9,129 bases of DNA from JAYEID01 sp964581885 (lineage in GTDB: Bacteria > Patescibacteriota > WWE3 > JAUXAW01 > JAYEID01), in contig CAZOPS010000027.1 in assembly GCA_964581885.1 (NCBI GenBank), positions 1 to 9,129 on the forward strand. The letters run 5' to 3'. The notes beneath the pieces were generated by a model. The model ran no database searches, was not told where the DNA came from, and was given only the letters and a program-made list of their open reading frames with translations. Positions 1 through 7,063 of the stretch are shown here, in pieces; the first letter of the stretch is position 1; each line of letters begins with the position of its first letter. A program made the position numbers and the translations under genes.

Positions 1-20
1 TAAAAAGAAGACAAAGATAT

Positions 21-893
21 ATGAAAGGCAATCTTTCTAAAAATAAGAAATTTCTAATAGTAGATGGGAGCCATTACTTGTATAGGTCCTATTATGGTGT
101 TCCAGCTAGTGCTAGACTTCCCAATGGTTTGCAGGTCAATGCCGTATACGGCTTTATGGCTTATGTAAGAAAAGTTGTGCAGGCGGTGGAGCCGTCGAAT
201 GTACTAACGGTATTTGATTCAGAAACCGGTATTAGTAGTAAAGTTGAGGAAAAAGATTCCTACAAGGCTGATAGGTCGTACGAGGATGTGGGGATGTATG
301 AGCAGCTCCCATTAATAAAAAAGATTTTAGATTACTTGGGAATGCAATATGTGGAGCCCCCCAATTATGAAGCAGATGATTACATTGGAGCTTTAGCTTG
401 CTCTTGCGCAGAAGATAATTTGATTTCCTATATCTTTTCTAACGATGCGGATTTCTTTCAAATTATTGGTCCCAATATCTACGTTGTGAAGATGGGTCAT
501 AAGTTGCCAGAAATAATAGATCGGGATGTTTTCGAAGAGAAGTACAATTTTCCTACCAGCTTATATTTAGATTATCTCTCTTTTAAAGGAGATTCTTCCG
601 ATAATGTGCCGGGTATCAGAGGTATTGGCCACAAAACGGCTCAGTATTTAGTTAAAAACTTTGGAACGATCGAAAATGTATTCGCTAATTTAAATCTAAT
701 TGATAGGAAAAGAGTTAGGAACCTTCTAGAGAAAAATAAGAAATTAGTGGAAAGCAACAAAGCGTTTTTAAAGATAAAAACGGATATAAACATACGGAAA
801 GAATTAATACAAGATCAAAGTAGCATTTCGTTTCACGAGTTAGAAAAATCTTCGAATTATTTGCTAGAGAAAATCGGCGTTTCTACAAAGTGA
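21..893 (+). CDS. Stand-alone 5'-3' exonuclease (PolA N-terminal/FEN-type nuclease)
   Basis: A 290-residue protein equivalent to the 5'-nuclease domain of DNA polymerase I, without polymerase domains. Such enzymes remove RNA primers and 5' flaps during lagging-strand synthesis and repair, using two metal ions. The family acidic residues are visible in order: D15 in VDGSHYLYRSYYG, D66 in VFDSE, the YKADR motif (81-85), E117/D119/D120 in YEADDYIGALA, D142 and D144 in SNDADFFQI, and D191/D194 in KGDSSDNVPGIRGIG. That last stretch opens the helix-hairpin-helix (H3TH) that grips duplex DNA. All catalytic positions are intact, so it should be active. The ATG at 21 lies just before the conserved first beta strand, and upstream there is only a weak AGAAG-like ribosome site. 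Its stop overlaps the GTG start of the next gene, so the two are probably translationally coupled. Confidence 0.93.
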   Translation: MKGNLSKNKKFLIVDGSHYLYRSYYGVPASARLPNGLQVNAVYGFMAYVRKVVQAVEPSNVLTVFDSETGISSKVEEKDSYKADRSYEDVGMYEQLPLIKKILDYLGMQYVEPPNYEADDYIGALACSCAEDNLISYIFSNDADFFQIIGPNIYVVKMGHKLPEIIDRDVFEEKYNFPTSLYLDYLSFKGDSSDNVPGIRGIGHKTAQYLVKNFGTIENVFANLNLIDRKRVRNLLEKNKKLVESNKAFLKIKTDINIRKELIQDQSSISFHELEKSSNYLLEKIGVSTK

Positions 894-1966
894 AACTTCA
901 AGTTATTGATAACGAAAAAGATTTTAAAGAAATACAACCATTATGGAATGAACTTTATAGAAGTTTAAGTTTTTCCACTCCATTCCAAAGCTGGGCTTGG
1001 AATTTCTTTTATTGGAAATATTTCGAAGGAAGTAAGAAGTTACAGCTATTAGTTATTCGAAGGGAGTCTCAGTTGGTTGGTATACTCCCCTTATGGATAA
1101 GGACTAACCAAGGTTTAAAGATAGTGGAGCCCGTCGGCACACGGGGTACAGATTATATTCACCTTTTGTTAGTAGAGAAAAATATTAAAGAATCTCTTGC
1201 TAGCTTTTTAGATTGGGTTTGGGAAACAGATCTTGACATATTAAATTTGGAGGATATTCCGGAATCTTCTTTAGTTCTCGAGGCGTTAGTCAACCTTTTA
1301 GAGGAGCGCAGCATTCCGTTCTCCTACAGACCCGATTACTGCATCTGTTACCATATAAAACTACCTTCAAGCTGGGAAGAATATTTAGATTTATTATCGA
1401 AGCGAAGGAGAAAGGATACTTTGTACTATCGAAGGTACGTTAACCGTCATTGCAAAGAAGTTTCCTTTGTGCAGAGAAACATAAGTGAGTTAAAGTACCA
1501 TTTTGAACTTCACCAGAAATCTCGCAAAATAAAGAATGATAAGGGTGCCTATGCTACCCAGGAGGCACGCCAGTTTATTAAAGATTTCATTAGCTGTATA
1601 TCTTGTGAGGACGAACTCGAACCTTATTTGCTTTTTCTTTCCCTGAACAATGATTATGCCTCGACCATTTTGGGCATAGAAACAAGGGGCGTAAGATACG
1701 ATCTTACTATTGGTTACGATCCGCTTTACAGTAGATACAGACCGGGAACCTTACTTTATGGTTTTGATATCGAAGATTGCATTAAACGTGGTGTTTCTAA
1801 GTACGATTTATCGCGTGGTCCCGATCCCTACAAGCTTGCTTTGGGGGCGGAAAGAAAAAATAATACTCGTTTAATTATTTCCCGTTCTAAAGAAGCTATC
1901 GAGAAGTATTTGGAGAATCAGAAAGTGCTTTGGAAAGGTAAAGATTATGCGCCCACAGCGCACTAA
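890..1966 (+). CDS. GNAT-fold acyltransferase, CelD/BioF2-like (FemAB-related)
   Basis: A 358-residue protein resembling the CelD/BioF2-like acyltransferases, which carry one or two GNAT folds and act in envelope polysaccharide, lipid or peptidoglycan modification. The N-terminal half has the typical opening (PLWNEL, then FQSWAW around 32-37, then LPLWI). The C-terminal half has SKRRRKDTLYYRRY (about 170-183) followed by GYDPLYSRYRPGTLLYGFDIEDCIKRG (split here only by function: an RPG/TLLYG acyl-CoA-binding loop near 283-291) and a fold-ending KYDLSRGPDPYKLALGA. There is no signal peptide or membrane segment, so it is cytosolic. The start is GTG at 890, sharing GTGA with the stop of the exonuclease gene, and no separate ribosome site is seen. 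Its stop overlaps the stop of the opposing glycosyltransferase gene by 4 bases. Proximity to that glycan operon suggests a surface-modification role, but the acyl donor and acceptor cannot be read from sequence. Confidence 0.8.
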   Translation: MKLQVIDNEKDFKEIQPLWNELYRSLSFSTPFQSWAWNFFYWKYFEGSKKLQLLVIRRESQLVGILPLWIRTNQGLKIVEPVGTRGTDYIHLLLVEKNIKESLASFLDWVWETDLDILNLEDIPESSLVLEALVNLLEERSIPFSYRPDYCICYHIKLPSSWEEYLDLLSKRRRKDTLYYRRYVNRHCKEVSFVQRNISELKYHFELHQKSRKIKNDKGAYATQEARQFIKDFISCISCEDELEPYLLFLSLNNDYASTILGIETRGVRYDLTIGYDPLYSRYRPGTLLYGFDIEDCIKRGVSKYDLSRGPDPYKLALGAERKNNTRLIISRSKEAIEKYLENQKVLWKGKDYAPTAH

Positions 1967-3174
1967 ACAATTTCAAGTATATCGTTAATGTAAAGCTTAA
2001 TAATTTTATTCATATCAAAATTCTTATTTATATAGTCGCGCGCTTTGTAACTCAGTTTCTTATATTTTTTTTGGTTCTTTAGGAGCTCGGTTATAGATTC
2101 GCAAAAGCATTGCGAGTTATCCAATATTACACATTTTTCTATTTCTTTTTTGTGCCCGCGGATACCTACTTTGTTTGCCACAGTAGGTATACCTGCGGCC
2201 ATGTAATCCAATACTTTTAAGCTTATTCCCGAACCATATGTGGGACAGGCAAAAGCTAGTTCGTAACTCTCCAGCGCTTCGTTTAGATCGGGTTTTATTC
2301 CTAGGAAATTGAGTTGAGGAAATTTTTTCCTCAGTTTTTCGATTGGACCGTCTCCCACAACATCAATATCTATATGTATATCTTTTGATTTACAAGTTTT
2401 GCTAGTGTTTTGTAGCATAACCAGAGCCTCTTTATTTGGGGGGTAGTAGAGATTGCCAAGATATATAGATTTGATTGGTTCTTTGAGTTGGGTTTGGGGA
2501 GTGAATTTTTTGTTCTCTAAATCTAGTCCTGGGGTTCTAACCTTTATTTTAGTGTTTTCTACGCCTAGTTCCACCAGCTCTTTTTTATCTTTTTCTGTTT
2601 TTACCCAATAGACTTCAATATAAGGATCGGCTTCAATTATTTCTGTTATTCTTTTGTCCACAATTTCTTGGTCCAATCCAACCAGACCAGCCATTACCGG
2701 GTCAACATTTGGTACATCATAGATAATTTTTAATCCCAAAGACTCTTTTAGGTATGCACCCTGCACCAATACTACTTCTGCAGTGTCAAAAACAGCGGAG
2801 TTTATTTTGTATTCGCGTATTTTAGATTTTACTTTTTCTAAGTCATCGTAATAGACTTTTGGGTCGATACAAATTGTGTTAAAAGGAAATGATTCGTAAT
2901 GTTTAGGGTTTTCCCATCCTCTAAAGCATCTTATTAGATAGACGTCTTTTCTTGCGGAGGCAAAAATTTTTAGAAGGTTCATTATATGGCAGGCTTCGCC
3001 AGTGGTGGTGGGGAAAAATATGCCATCTAAAAAAATAGCCGTTCTCATTTTCGATCCGAAAATGGGCTTGTTTATAAAATCAACAGCAAAGGCCTTCTGG
3101 AAGAGTTGGAAATTGGGATGGTCTTCTGTGTTTATGTATTGGAACCAATGTGGTTTAAAGCTTTCTTTTTTCAT
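1963..3174 (-). CDS. Glycosyltransferase, GT4-like (GT-B fold)
   Basis: A 403-residue GT-B glycosyltransferase and the last gene of the leftward operon. The recognisable fold begins at Met43 (MRTAIFLDGIFFP, then TTTGEACHIMNLL), so residues 1-42 are either an extension or the true start is codon 43. Neither start has a clear ribosome site, so I keep the longer form. The C-terminal Rossmann half is typical: YLGNLYYPPNKEAL (about 238-251), VVGDGPIEKLRK (about 272-283), FLGI, then GSGISLKVLDYMAAGIPTVAN (about 315-335). In the usual E-x7-E nucleotide-sugar motif, the first Glu is replaced by the GSG segment and the second by D324. Lys321 matches the GaGiklK variant seen in many GT4 enzymes. The donor and acceptor are unknown. 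It lies 42 bases after the DUF6884-like gene. Confidence 0.82.
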   Translation of the reverse strand: MKKESFKPHWFQYINTEDHPNFQLFQKAFAVDFINKPIFGSKMRTAIFLDGIFFPTTTGEACHIMNLLKIFASARKDVYLIRCFRGWENPKHYESFPFNTICIDPKVYYDDLEKVKSKIREYKINSAVFDTAEVVLVQGAYLKESLGLKIIYDVPNVDPVMAGLVGLDQEIVDKRITEIIEADPYIEVYWVKTEKDKKELVELGVENTKIKVRTPGLDLENKKFTPQTQLKEPIKSIYLGNLYYPPNKEALVMLQNTSKTCKSKDIHIDIDVVGDGPIEKLRKKFPQLNFLGIKPDLNEALESYELAFACPTYGSGISLKVLDYMAAGIPTVANKVGIRGHKKEIEKCVILDNSQCFCESITELLKNQKKYKKLSYKARDYINKNFDMNKIIKLYINDILEIV

Positions 3175-3216
3175 AAGTTTTCAGAGCCTTTTTGGTTAAG
3201 CCCTCAAGATTTAGAT

Positions 3217-3600
3217 TTAAATTACTTCTTCGGTTAATTTAATGTTTAAGGTTTGACAAGCTCGTTCAATAACTTCGTAGTATGGAAGCCAATCGGGATT
3301 AGTTTTCTTGTCCTTCCCGTAAAATATTATTTCTGTTGCGTCTAGAATCTTTAGCTGTTGGCATACTTTTTTTACCGTTGGTTTCACCATTTCTTTTTCT
3401 AGCTTTAGGTCGTAATATGGTATTTTGTGGTGCGGTTCTAGTATTCCAAACTTGCCGGAAAAAATTAAAAAACCACAGCCGAGTTCTTTACTTTTTTTGT
3501 GAGCATAATGGATGCGTGGTTCCAGATAGCGTTCGATAGCGGGTAATTTACCCTTGTCGAGACGCTTTTCTTTACAGCAGGTTGTGATTACATATTTCAT
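3217..3600 (-). CDS. DUF6884-like small protein
   Basis: A 127-residue protein that begins MKYVITTCCKEK and contains FLIFSGKFGILEPHHKIPYYD (about 44-64, shown for its SGKFGIL and IPYYD landmarks). This layout, an early Cys-Lys motif then S-x-K-[FY]-G-[IL] followed by PYD, is that of the DUF6884 group, which is distantly similar to YaaA-like and nucleic-acid-modification proteins. No biochemical role is established for the group as far as I know. The start is fixed by the conserved N-terminus and by an AAAAAGG ribosome site about 5 bases upstream. As a result the gene overlaps the end of the upstream glycosyltransferase gene by 29 bases, which indicates tight translational coupling. Its place between two glycosyltransferases is unexplained. 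It may be a passenger, or a nucleotide- or sugar-handling protein. Confidence 0.72.
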   Translation of the reverse strand: MKYVITTCCKEKRLDKGKLPAIERYLEPRIHYAHKKSKELGCGFLIFSGKFGILEPHHKIPYYDLKLEKEMVKPTVKKVCQQLKILDATEIIFYGKDKKTNPDWLPYYEVIERACQTLNIKLTEEVI

Positions 3601-4702
3601 TTTTTAACCTTTTTGCAACTAGCTTGTTATCGTAACAATAATACGTTTTTCGTTTAGAATAAGCTAGTTTTTCGTAGTCCTTGTAGTTTTTTAGAACCTC
3701 TCTCAATTTTGCACTTAGATCATCAATATTTCGAGGTTCAAAAAAGATTGCCGTGTCTTTTACCAGACTTTCGAAATTCTCGGAAGCAGACGCAATTAAT
3801 GGTGTACCAGCCACGGATGCTTCTAAGGCAGCAATACCAAAAGTTTCGTAGGAAGAAGTTAAGACGACAATTTTGGCTTTGGAAATTATTTCGGGTACCT
3901 GGTCCCAGTTTAGCTGTGGCAAAAATTCGACCCTGTCCTGGATACCATATTTTTTTACGAGGCTTTTCACTTTTGCCAATTCACTTTTGTTGTTAGCAAA
4001 AGGAGAATTGCCAGCGCATAGTTTCAAGTGGATGTCAAAATCTTTTGTGATATTCTGGAAAGCTTTTACTAGGATGTCCACATCTTTTCCTTTGGTGATT
4101 CGAGAGTTGGAGAATATGTAATTTTCTCGGGGCAAGTTTAGATTGTAGGCGGACACGTCGACAGAATTGGGGATAATAGTAAAGTCTAGCAATTGAGCTT
4201 CGGAAAACTTATTTTTTATTTCCCTTGCAAGAAACTGACTAACGACCAAGTATTTATGGTATTGCAAGTTTAAAGATTGAACCATTGCTGGTCGAGTTTG
4301 GGGCCAAGCATTAGCTACGTGGTAAGACATAATAACGGGAATGTCGAGGTCTTTTACATAACCAGTGCATTGAATTATGCCCCAAATTGGGTCAACCACT
4401 ATCACAGCTTCGGGTTTATATAGGTCAAGAAAAGTTTCGAAATCCCGGTTGATTGCCTTTGCGTTTTTTTCTAGGTGGTTTATTGTTTCTGCGATATCTC
4501 CGCTATATTTTTGCGGTAGCTTATTGGAGGTAAAAACCTTTGCCGGTGGCTTCGAGCCAAGAGTTTTTGCGTAGGGTTCGCTTGCGAAAACTAGGGGTTC
4601 GTCCCCCGTTTCTGATAGGCCCTTAGTTAAGTTAAATAAGGCATTTTCAATGCCTCCAAAAATGTTCTTTCCGTAAGTTAAAAAGGTGAATGCAATTTTC
4701 AT
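3572..4702 (-). CDS. Glycosyltransferase family 4 (GT-B fold, retaining)
   Basis: A 376-residue retaining glycosyltransferase of the GT4 type. The N-terminal half has the acceptor-domain glycine loop FGGIENALFNL (15-25). The C-terminal half has SRITKGKDVDILVKAF (about 200-215), with the Arg201/Lys206 pair that binds nucleotide-sugar phosphates, and the E-x7-E motif in SSYETFGIAALEASVAGTPL (E286 and E294). All key residues are present, so it is likely active. There is no membrane anchor. It follows the PIG-L/LmbE deacetylase gene after only 6 bases. A GT4 enzyme next to a PIG-L deacetylase recalls the MshA/MshB and BshA/BshB pairs of low-molecular-weight thiol synthesis, and GlcNAc deacetylation in glycolipids. 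Here it more likely belongs to a surface glycan or glycolipid path. No ribosome site is evident ahead of the ATG at 4702. Confidence 0.88.
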   Translation of the reverse strand: MKIAFTFLTYGKNIFGGIENALFNLTKGLSETGDEPLVFASEPYAKTLGSKPPAKVFTSNKLPQKYSGDIAETINHLEKNAKAINRDFETFLDLYKPEAVIVVDPIWGIIQCTGYVKDLDIPVIMSYHVANAWPQTRPAMVQSLNLQYHKYLVVSQFLAREIKNKFSEAQLLDFTIIPNSVDVSAYNLNLPRENYIFSNSRITKGKDVDILVKAFQNITKDFDIHLKLCAGNSPFANNKSELAKVKSLVKKYGIQDRVEFLPQLNWDQVPEIISKAKIVVLTSSYETFGIAALEASVAGTPLIASASENFESLVKDTAIFFEPRNIDDLSAKLREVLKNYKDYEKLAYSKRKTYYCYDNKLVAKRLKNEICNHNLL

Positions 4703-4708
4703 GATTGT

Positions 4709-5344
4709 TTAAAAGAGTGATAAGTTTGCGAGCTTTCCTAGAATAGGTACTTGAAGGAAACCTTCTGCGTGTTGAATGCCGGTGATTCTTGTGCCTAAAA
4801 ATTTGCTTTGCTGCGCGGCCATATCTTTCCAAATTTGGAATGGTTGTGATTTGTGCTGATATATAGCTTTATTTTTCTTTTTTATGTATTTTGAGATGTC
4901 AATATAAATGTTCGGTTCAAAAGCTGCATTGAGACCTAAGTTGTTGTATGTATTTGCGCACAGTAAGAGATTTGGTTTGCCTCTCTTTATTTTATTTTCG
5001 ATAATTGCGTTGTTTAAAATTTCAAACACGTAGCGGTGTTCGGGGTGTGTGTCTTTGTAATAATGGGTTATAACTACATTGGGATCAAATTCGCGCACAA
5101 TCCTGTTGGTTGATTGTAGTGTTTTGGAGGACAGTAGAGGTTTTTCGTTGATAGTGCTTAGTGATGCTTTTAGTATTGAAGCGCCCTTTTTTGCTTCTTT
5201 TTTTCTTACCCCTTCAGTGGAAAAGCAGGTTATTTTTGCCTCACCTCCTAAGTCGGCCCATTTTGCAATGGTTCCACCCGCCCATATTTCTGCGTCATCG
5301 GGGTGTGCGAAAAGAGCTAGTAGCTTTTTGCCTTTGGGATTCAC
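4709..5344 (-). CDS. PIG-L/LmbE family N-deacetylase
   Basis: A metal-dependent deacetylase of the PIG-L/LmbE family, which removes N-acetyl groups from GlcNAc-containing glycolipids, glycosides or thiol precursors. Numbered from the GTG at 5344 (211 residues), the zinc-binding AHPDDAE motif is at 13-19, and the second motif DTHPEHR has H100 and H103 (usually HPDHR; here Asp to Glu). There is no signal peptide, so it is cytosolic. The open frame also offers TTG at 5350, but TATAAT occupies 5356-5351 immediately upstream. A promoter with that -10 would start RNA at about 5344, exactly on the GTG, and no ribosome site exists in front. I therefore choose GTG and infer a leaderless mRNA. It heads an operon with two glycosyltransferases, so it probably deacetylates a sugar intermediate transferred by one of them. 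Confidence 0.85.
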   Translation of the reverse strand: MNPKGKKLLALFAHPDDAEIWAGGTIAKWADLGGEAKITCFSTEGVRKKEAKKGASILKASLSTINEKPLLSSKTLQSTNRIVREFDPNVVITHYYKDTHPEHRYVFEILNNAIIENKIKRGKPNLLLCANTYNNLGLNAAFEPNIYIDISKYIKKKNKAIYQHKSQPFQIWKDMAAQQSKFLGTRITGIQHAEGFLQVPILGKLANLSLF

Positions 5345-5350
5345 GACCAA

Positions 5351-5379
5351 ATTATACTACGAATATAGGATTTTTTAAA
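5351..5379 (-). promoter_or_regulatory. Sigma-70-like promoter of the deacetylase/glycosyltransferase operon
   Basis: On the minus strand, TTTAAA (5379-5374; 4 of 6 to TTGACA) is separated by 17 bases from a perfect TATAAT (5356-5351). Counting 7 bases from the end of the -10 puts the start of transcription at 5344, the G of the GTG start codon. The motifs are directly visible; the start site is inferred. Confidence 0.6.
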
Positions 5380-5513
5380 CATAGGGCCTTCTCCCCATAC
5401 CTCAGATCGAAATCCCGGAGCTTTACGAAAAAGATTTTTGAGGTCAGATTTTTTACCCACGCTTCGTCTAAAATTACAAAACTTTCTGGTTTGTGAAGCT
5501 TTTTATATTTGTT

Positions 5514-5547
5514 GTGGGAACAGGTTTATCTAAAGCAATGCTTTAGA
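5514..5547 (+). repeat. REP-like hairpin element, copy A
   Basis: GTGGGAA (5514-5520), 8 bases, then the hairpin TCTAAAGC (5529-5536), loop AAT, GCTTTAGA (5540-5547). It is the first of four same-oriented copies in intergenic DNA of this window. It lies in the 274-base divergent gap 5351-5624 between the deacetylase operon and the metallopeptidase gene. There is no T-run after the stem, so it is not a standard terminator. The rest of that gap shows no gene. Confidence 0.8.
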
Positions 5548-5595
5548 CACTTTTCTAGGTCTTATCATAGTAGTGAGCTTCGGTGTGTTTGATCG

Positions 5596-5604
5596 TGGTA
5601 ATAT
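5596..5604 (+). promoter_or_regulatory. Possible extended -10 promoter of the metallopeptidase gene
   Basis: TGG followed directly by TAATAT (5596-5604) matches the extended -10 form TGn-TATAAT with 4 of 6 in the hexamer. No good -35 is seen at the usual spacing. A start near 5611 would give a 14-base leader that holds the AGGGAG ribosome site at 5614-5619. The call is tentative. Confidence 0.35.
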
Positions 5605-5624
5605 GGTTTTGCTAGGGAGTTAAG

Positions 5625-6344
5625 ATGAAGCCTACAGTTAGTTTTAGATTAAATAAAAATCTGGATAAGATGATGGCGCTTCAGTTTCTCTCGTTTGAAG
5701 CGGGCGGGGTGGATTTTTCAAAAGGAGTAACAGCGTACCATCCAGAGTTGGAAAAGGTAAAGGAAATAGGGGAAGAAGAGAAGAGGAAAGAATTTGTTAG
5801 TGATTATTTTGATGATTTTTACGAGGAGCATAAGGATGATTTGGAAAAGATTAAAGGGCAGTTTGCTAAAGATTGGAAAAAAGTAGAAGAAAAGTTTTTA
5901 AAAGAAACGAAAGGGCTATTTAATGGTTATTCCTTTCCTGATGGGGACTATATTGGTTACCTTTCTGTGATTAACTGCAATCCTCGCTTTTTGCAAAACA
6001 AAACTTTCCAGATTTTTTATAAGAATAAGGATGGTGTTGAATACACTACTGCTCATGAATTACTCCACTTTGTTTTTTATGATTACGCTCAAGAAAATTA
6101 TCCTGATTTATTCCAAGATCTAGATCCTGAAAGGGGCTTGTTTTGGGATCTTGCTGAGCTTTTCAATTCTGTAGTGTTGCATACTCCTGAGTTTGCTCCC
6201 TTGCATAGTGTAGACGAACAGAAGGTTTATCCTCAACACGAGAAATATATTTCAAAATTTGAGTCTTTGTGGAATAAATATAAGGGTGTAGATGAATTTA
6301 TAAAAGAGGGCTACGAGATTTTGAGTAAAAGTAGTGCGCAATAA
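5625..6344 (+). CDS. HExxH zinc metallopeptidase-like protein, family not recognised
   Basis: A 239-residue protein with one clear catalytic signature: HELLHFVFYDYA, with HELLH at 144-148, preceded by a beta strand (FQIFYKNKDGVEYTTA) as in gluzincin peptidases. The likely third zinc ligand is E178 in WDLAELFNSVV, 30 residues after His148, on a following helix. The N-terminal 100 residues are rich in Lys, Glu and Asp (EEEKRKEF, EEHKDDLEKIKGQF) and probably form long helices. There is no signal peptide or membrane segment, so it should act in the cytoplasm. The start is ATG at 5625 with AGGGAG at 5614-5619, 5 bases upstream. I cannot assign it to a named peptidase family. The catalytic motif is seen, the third ligand is inferred, and the substrate is unknown. 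It is monocistronic, facing the macrodomain gene tail to tail. Confidence 0.75.
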   Translation: MKPTVSFRLNKNLDKMMALQFLSFEAGGVDFSKGVTAYHPELEKVKEIGEEEKRKEFVSDYFDDFYEEHKDDLEKIKGQFAKDWKKVEEKFLKETKGLFNGYSFPDGDYIGYLSVINCNPRFLQNKTFQIFYKNKDGVEYTTAHELLHFVFYDYAQENYPDLFQDLDPERGLFWDLAELFNSVVLHTPEFAPLHSVDEQKVYPQHEKYISKFESLWNKYKGVDEFIKEGYEILSKSSAQ

Positions 6345-6376
6345 ATTCCCGCCCCTCCTCTCCCCTACTCTTACAA
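6345..6376 (+). promoter_or_regulatory. C-rich, G-poor tract after the stop codon (rut-like)
   Basis: Immediately after the metallopeptidase stop the plus strand carries a run of C and T with almost no G (CCCGCCCCTCCTC, then TCCCCTACTC). No hairpin with a T-run follows. C-rich, G-poor RNA is the typical Rho-loading signal, so this may mark Rho-dependent termination between the convergent genes. The role is inferred from composition only. Confidence 0.35.
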
Positions 6377-6382
6377 CCACGT

Positions 6383-6399
6383 TAGACCTCAGAGGTCTA
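6383..6399. repeat. Perfect 8-bp palindrome between convergent genes
   Basis: TAGACCTC, one base, then GAGGTCTA (6383-6399). It lies in the 129-base gap between the metallopeptidase and macrodomain genes, both of which end towards it. Neither strand has a following T-run, so it is not a typical intrinsic terminator, though it could stall or protect 3' ends. It lacks the GTGGGAA box of the REP-like family. Confidence 0.5.
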
Positions 6400-6473
6400 G
6401 AAATTCTTGGGTGTAGCGTGCTTGTGTTTTAAAATGTTGCCTTATGATGTGACTTTCCTTGCGGATGGGTTGT

Positions 6474-6998
6474 TTAGGTCTTAATGTTTAAATCTCTTGC
6501 TGTGGATTTGTAAATTCCCAGGTCTTTATCAGAATAGAGGACAAAAATAACTTCTTCCAAACTGGTTTCTCTGCTGGAGAGATAGATTTTTACTGTTTTT
6601 AGTGCAATCGGGGCTGCTTTTTCAATTGGAAATCCAAAAGCTCCGGTGGATATTGCGGGGAAGGCAATTGATTTTAACTCCTTTTCATCTGCAAGTTCCA
6701 GTGCATTCTTGTAGCAATTTGCCAAAAGTTTTTCTTCTGGTTTATCGATACCATACCGGGGACCAAGGCAGTGAATTACATAGTTGCTTGGCAAGCTATA
6801 ACCTTTGGTAATGACGCACTCCCCTACTTCAATAGGAGCCAATTCTTTGCATTCTTCGTAAAGCGCTGGTCCCGCGGCCCGGTGAAGTGCTCCAGCCACT
6901 CCCCCACCCGGTGCAAGACGGGCATTGGCCGCGTTCGCAACAGCATCAGCTTTAACTTCCGTAATATCTCCTTTTGTTAGCGCTATTTTGGGTTTCAT
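6474..6998 (-). CDS. Macrodomain protein (ADP-ribose-binding, O-acetyl-ADP-ribose deacetylase type)
   Basis: A 174-residue single macrodomain, the usual length for bacterial YmdB/MacroD-type enzymes. These bind ADP-ribose, deacetylate O-acetyl-ADP-ribose and can remove mono-ADP-ribose from acidic residues. Visible motifs are GDIT (10-13), NAANARLAPGGGVAGALHRA (22-41; Asn25 and the glycine loop contact the distal ribose), the middle segment VIHCLGPRYG (about 74-83) and the phosphate loop PAISTGAFGFP (114-124). All are intact, so it is likely active in the cytosol. The start is ATG at 6998, with no ribosome site; TATACT sits just upstream, so the message may be leaderless or nearly so. It is divergent from the gene for an NDT-like/ribbon-helix-helix protein, with a REP-like element between them, which may link two nucleotide-handling proteins. 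Confidence 0.92.
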   Translation of the reverse strand: MKPKIALTKGDITEVKADAVANAANARLAPGGGVAGALHRAAGPALYEECKELAPIEVGECVITKGYSLPSNYVIHCLGPRYGIDKPEEKLLANCYKNALELADEKELKSIAFPAISTGAFGFPIEKAAPIALKTVKIYLSSRETSLEEVIFVLYSDKDLGIYKSTARDLNIKT

Positions 6999-7006
6999 TA
7001 CTAACT

Positions 7007-7012
7007 AGTATA
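7007..7012 (-). promoter_or_regulatory. -10 element of the macrodomain gene
   Basis: TATACT on the minus strand (7012-7007; 5 of 6 to TATAAT). The predicted RNA start is at about 7000-6998, so the message begins on or two bases before the ATG. The -35 is poor (TTGGAA at 7037-7032 with 19-base spacing). Confidence 0.45.
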
Positions 7013-7063
7013 GCGCACCTTGCTTGCTAACTTCCAAAGATCTTTCTTAGAAGTGTTTTTATT

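Noticed and set aside
1..20. TAA at 1-3 as the end of an upstream gene
   Set aside because: Three bases at the window edge cannot show a reading frame.
5079..5496. Two plus-strand open frames over the deacetylase gene and its upstream region
   Set aside because: They are antisense to conserved PIG-L/LmbE motifs, have no ribosome site, and show composition typical of shadow frames.
6383..6399. Palindrome as a fifth copy of the REP-like family
   Set aside because: It has no GTGGGAA box on either strand at the right distance, and the stem does not fit TCnAAnGC.
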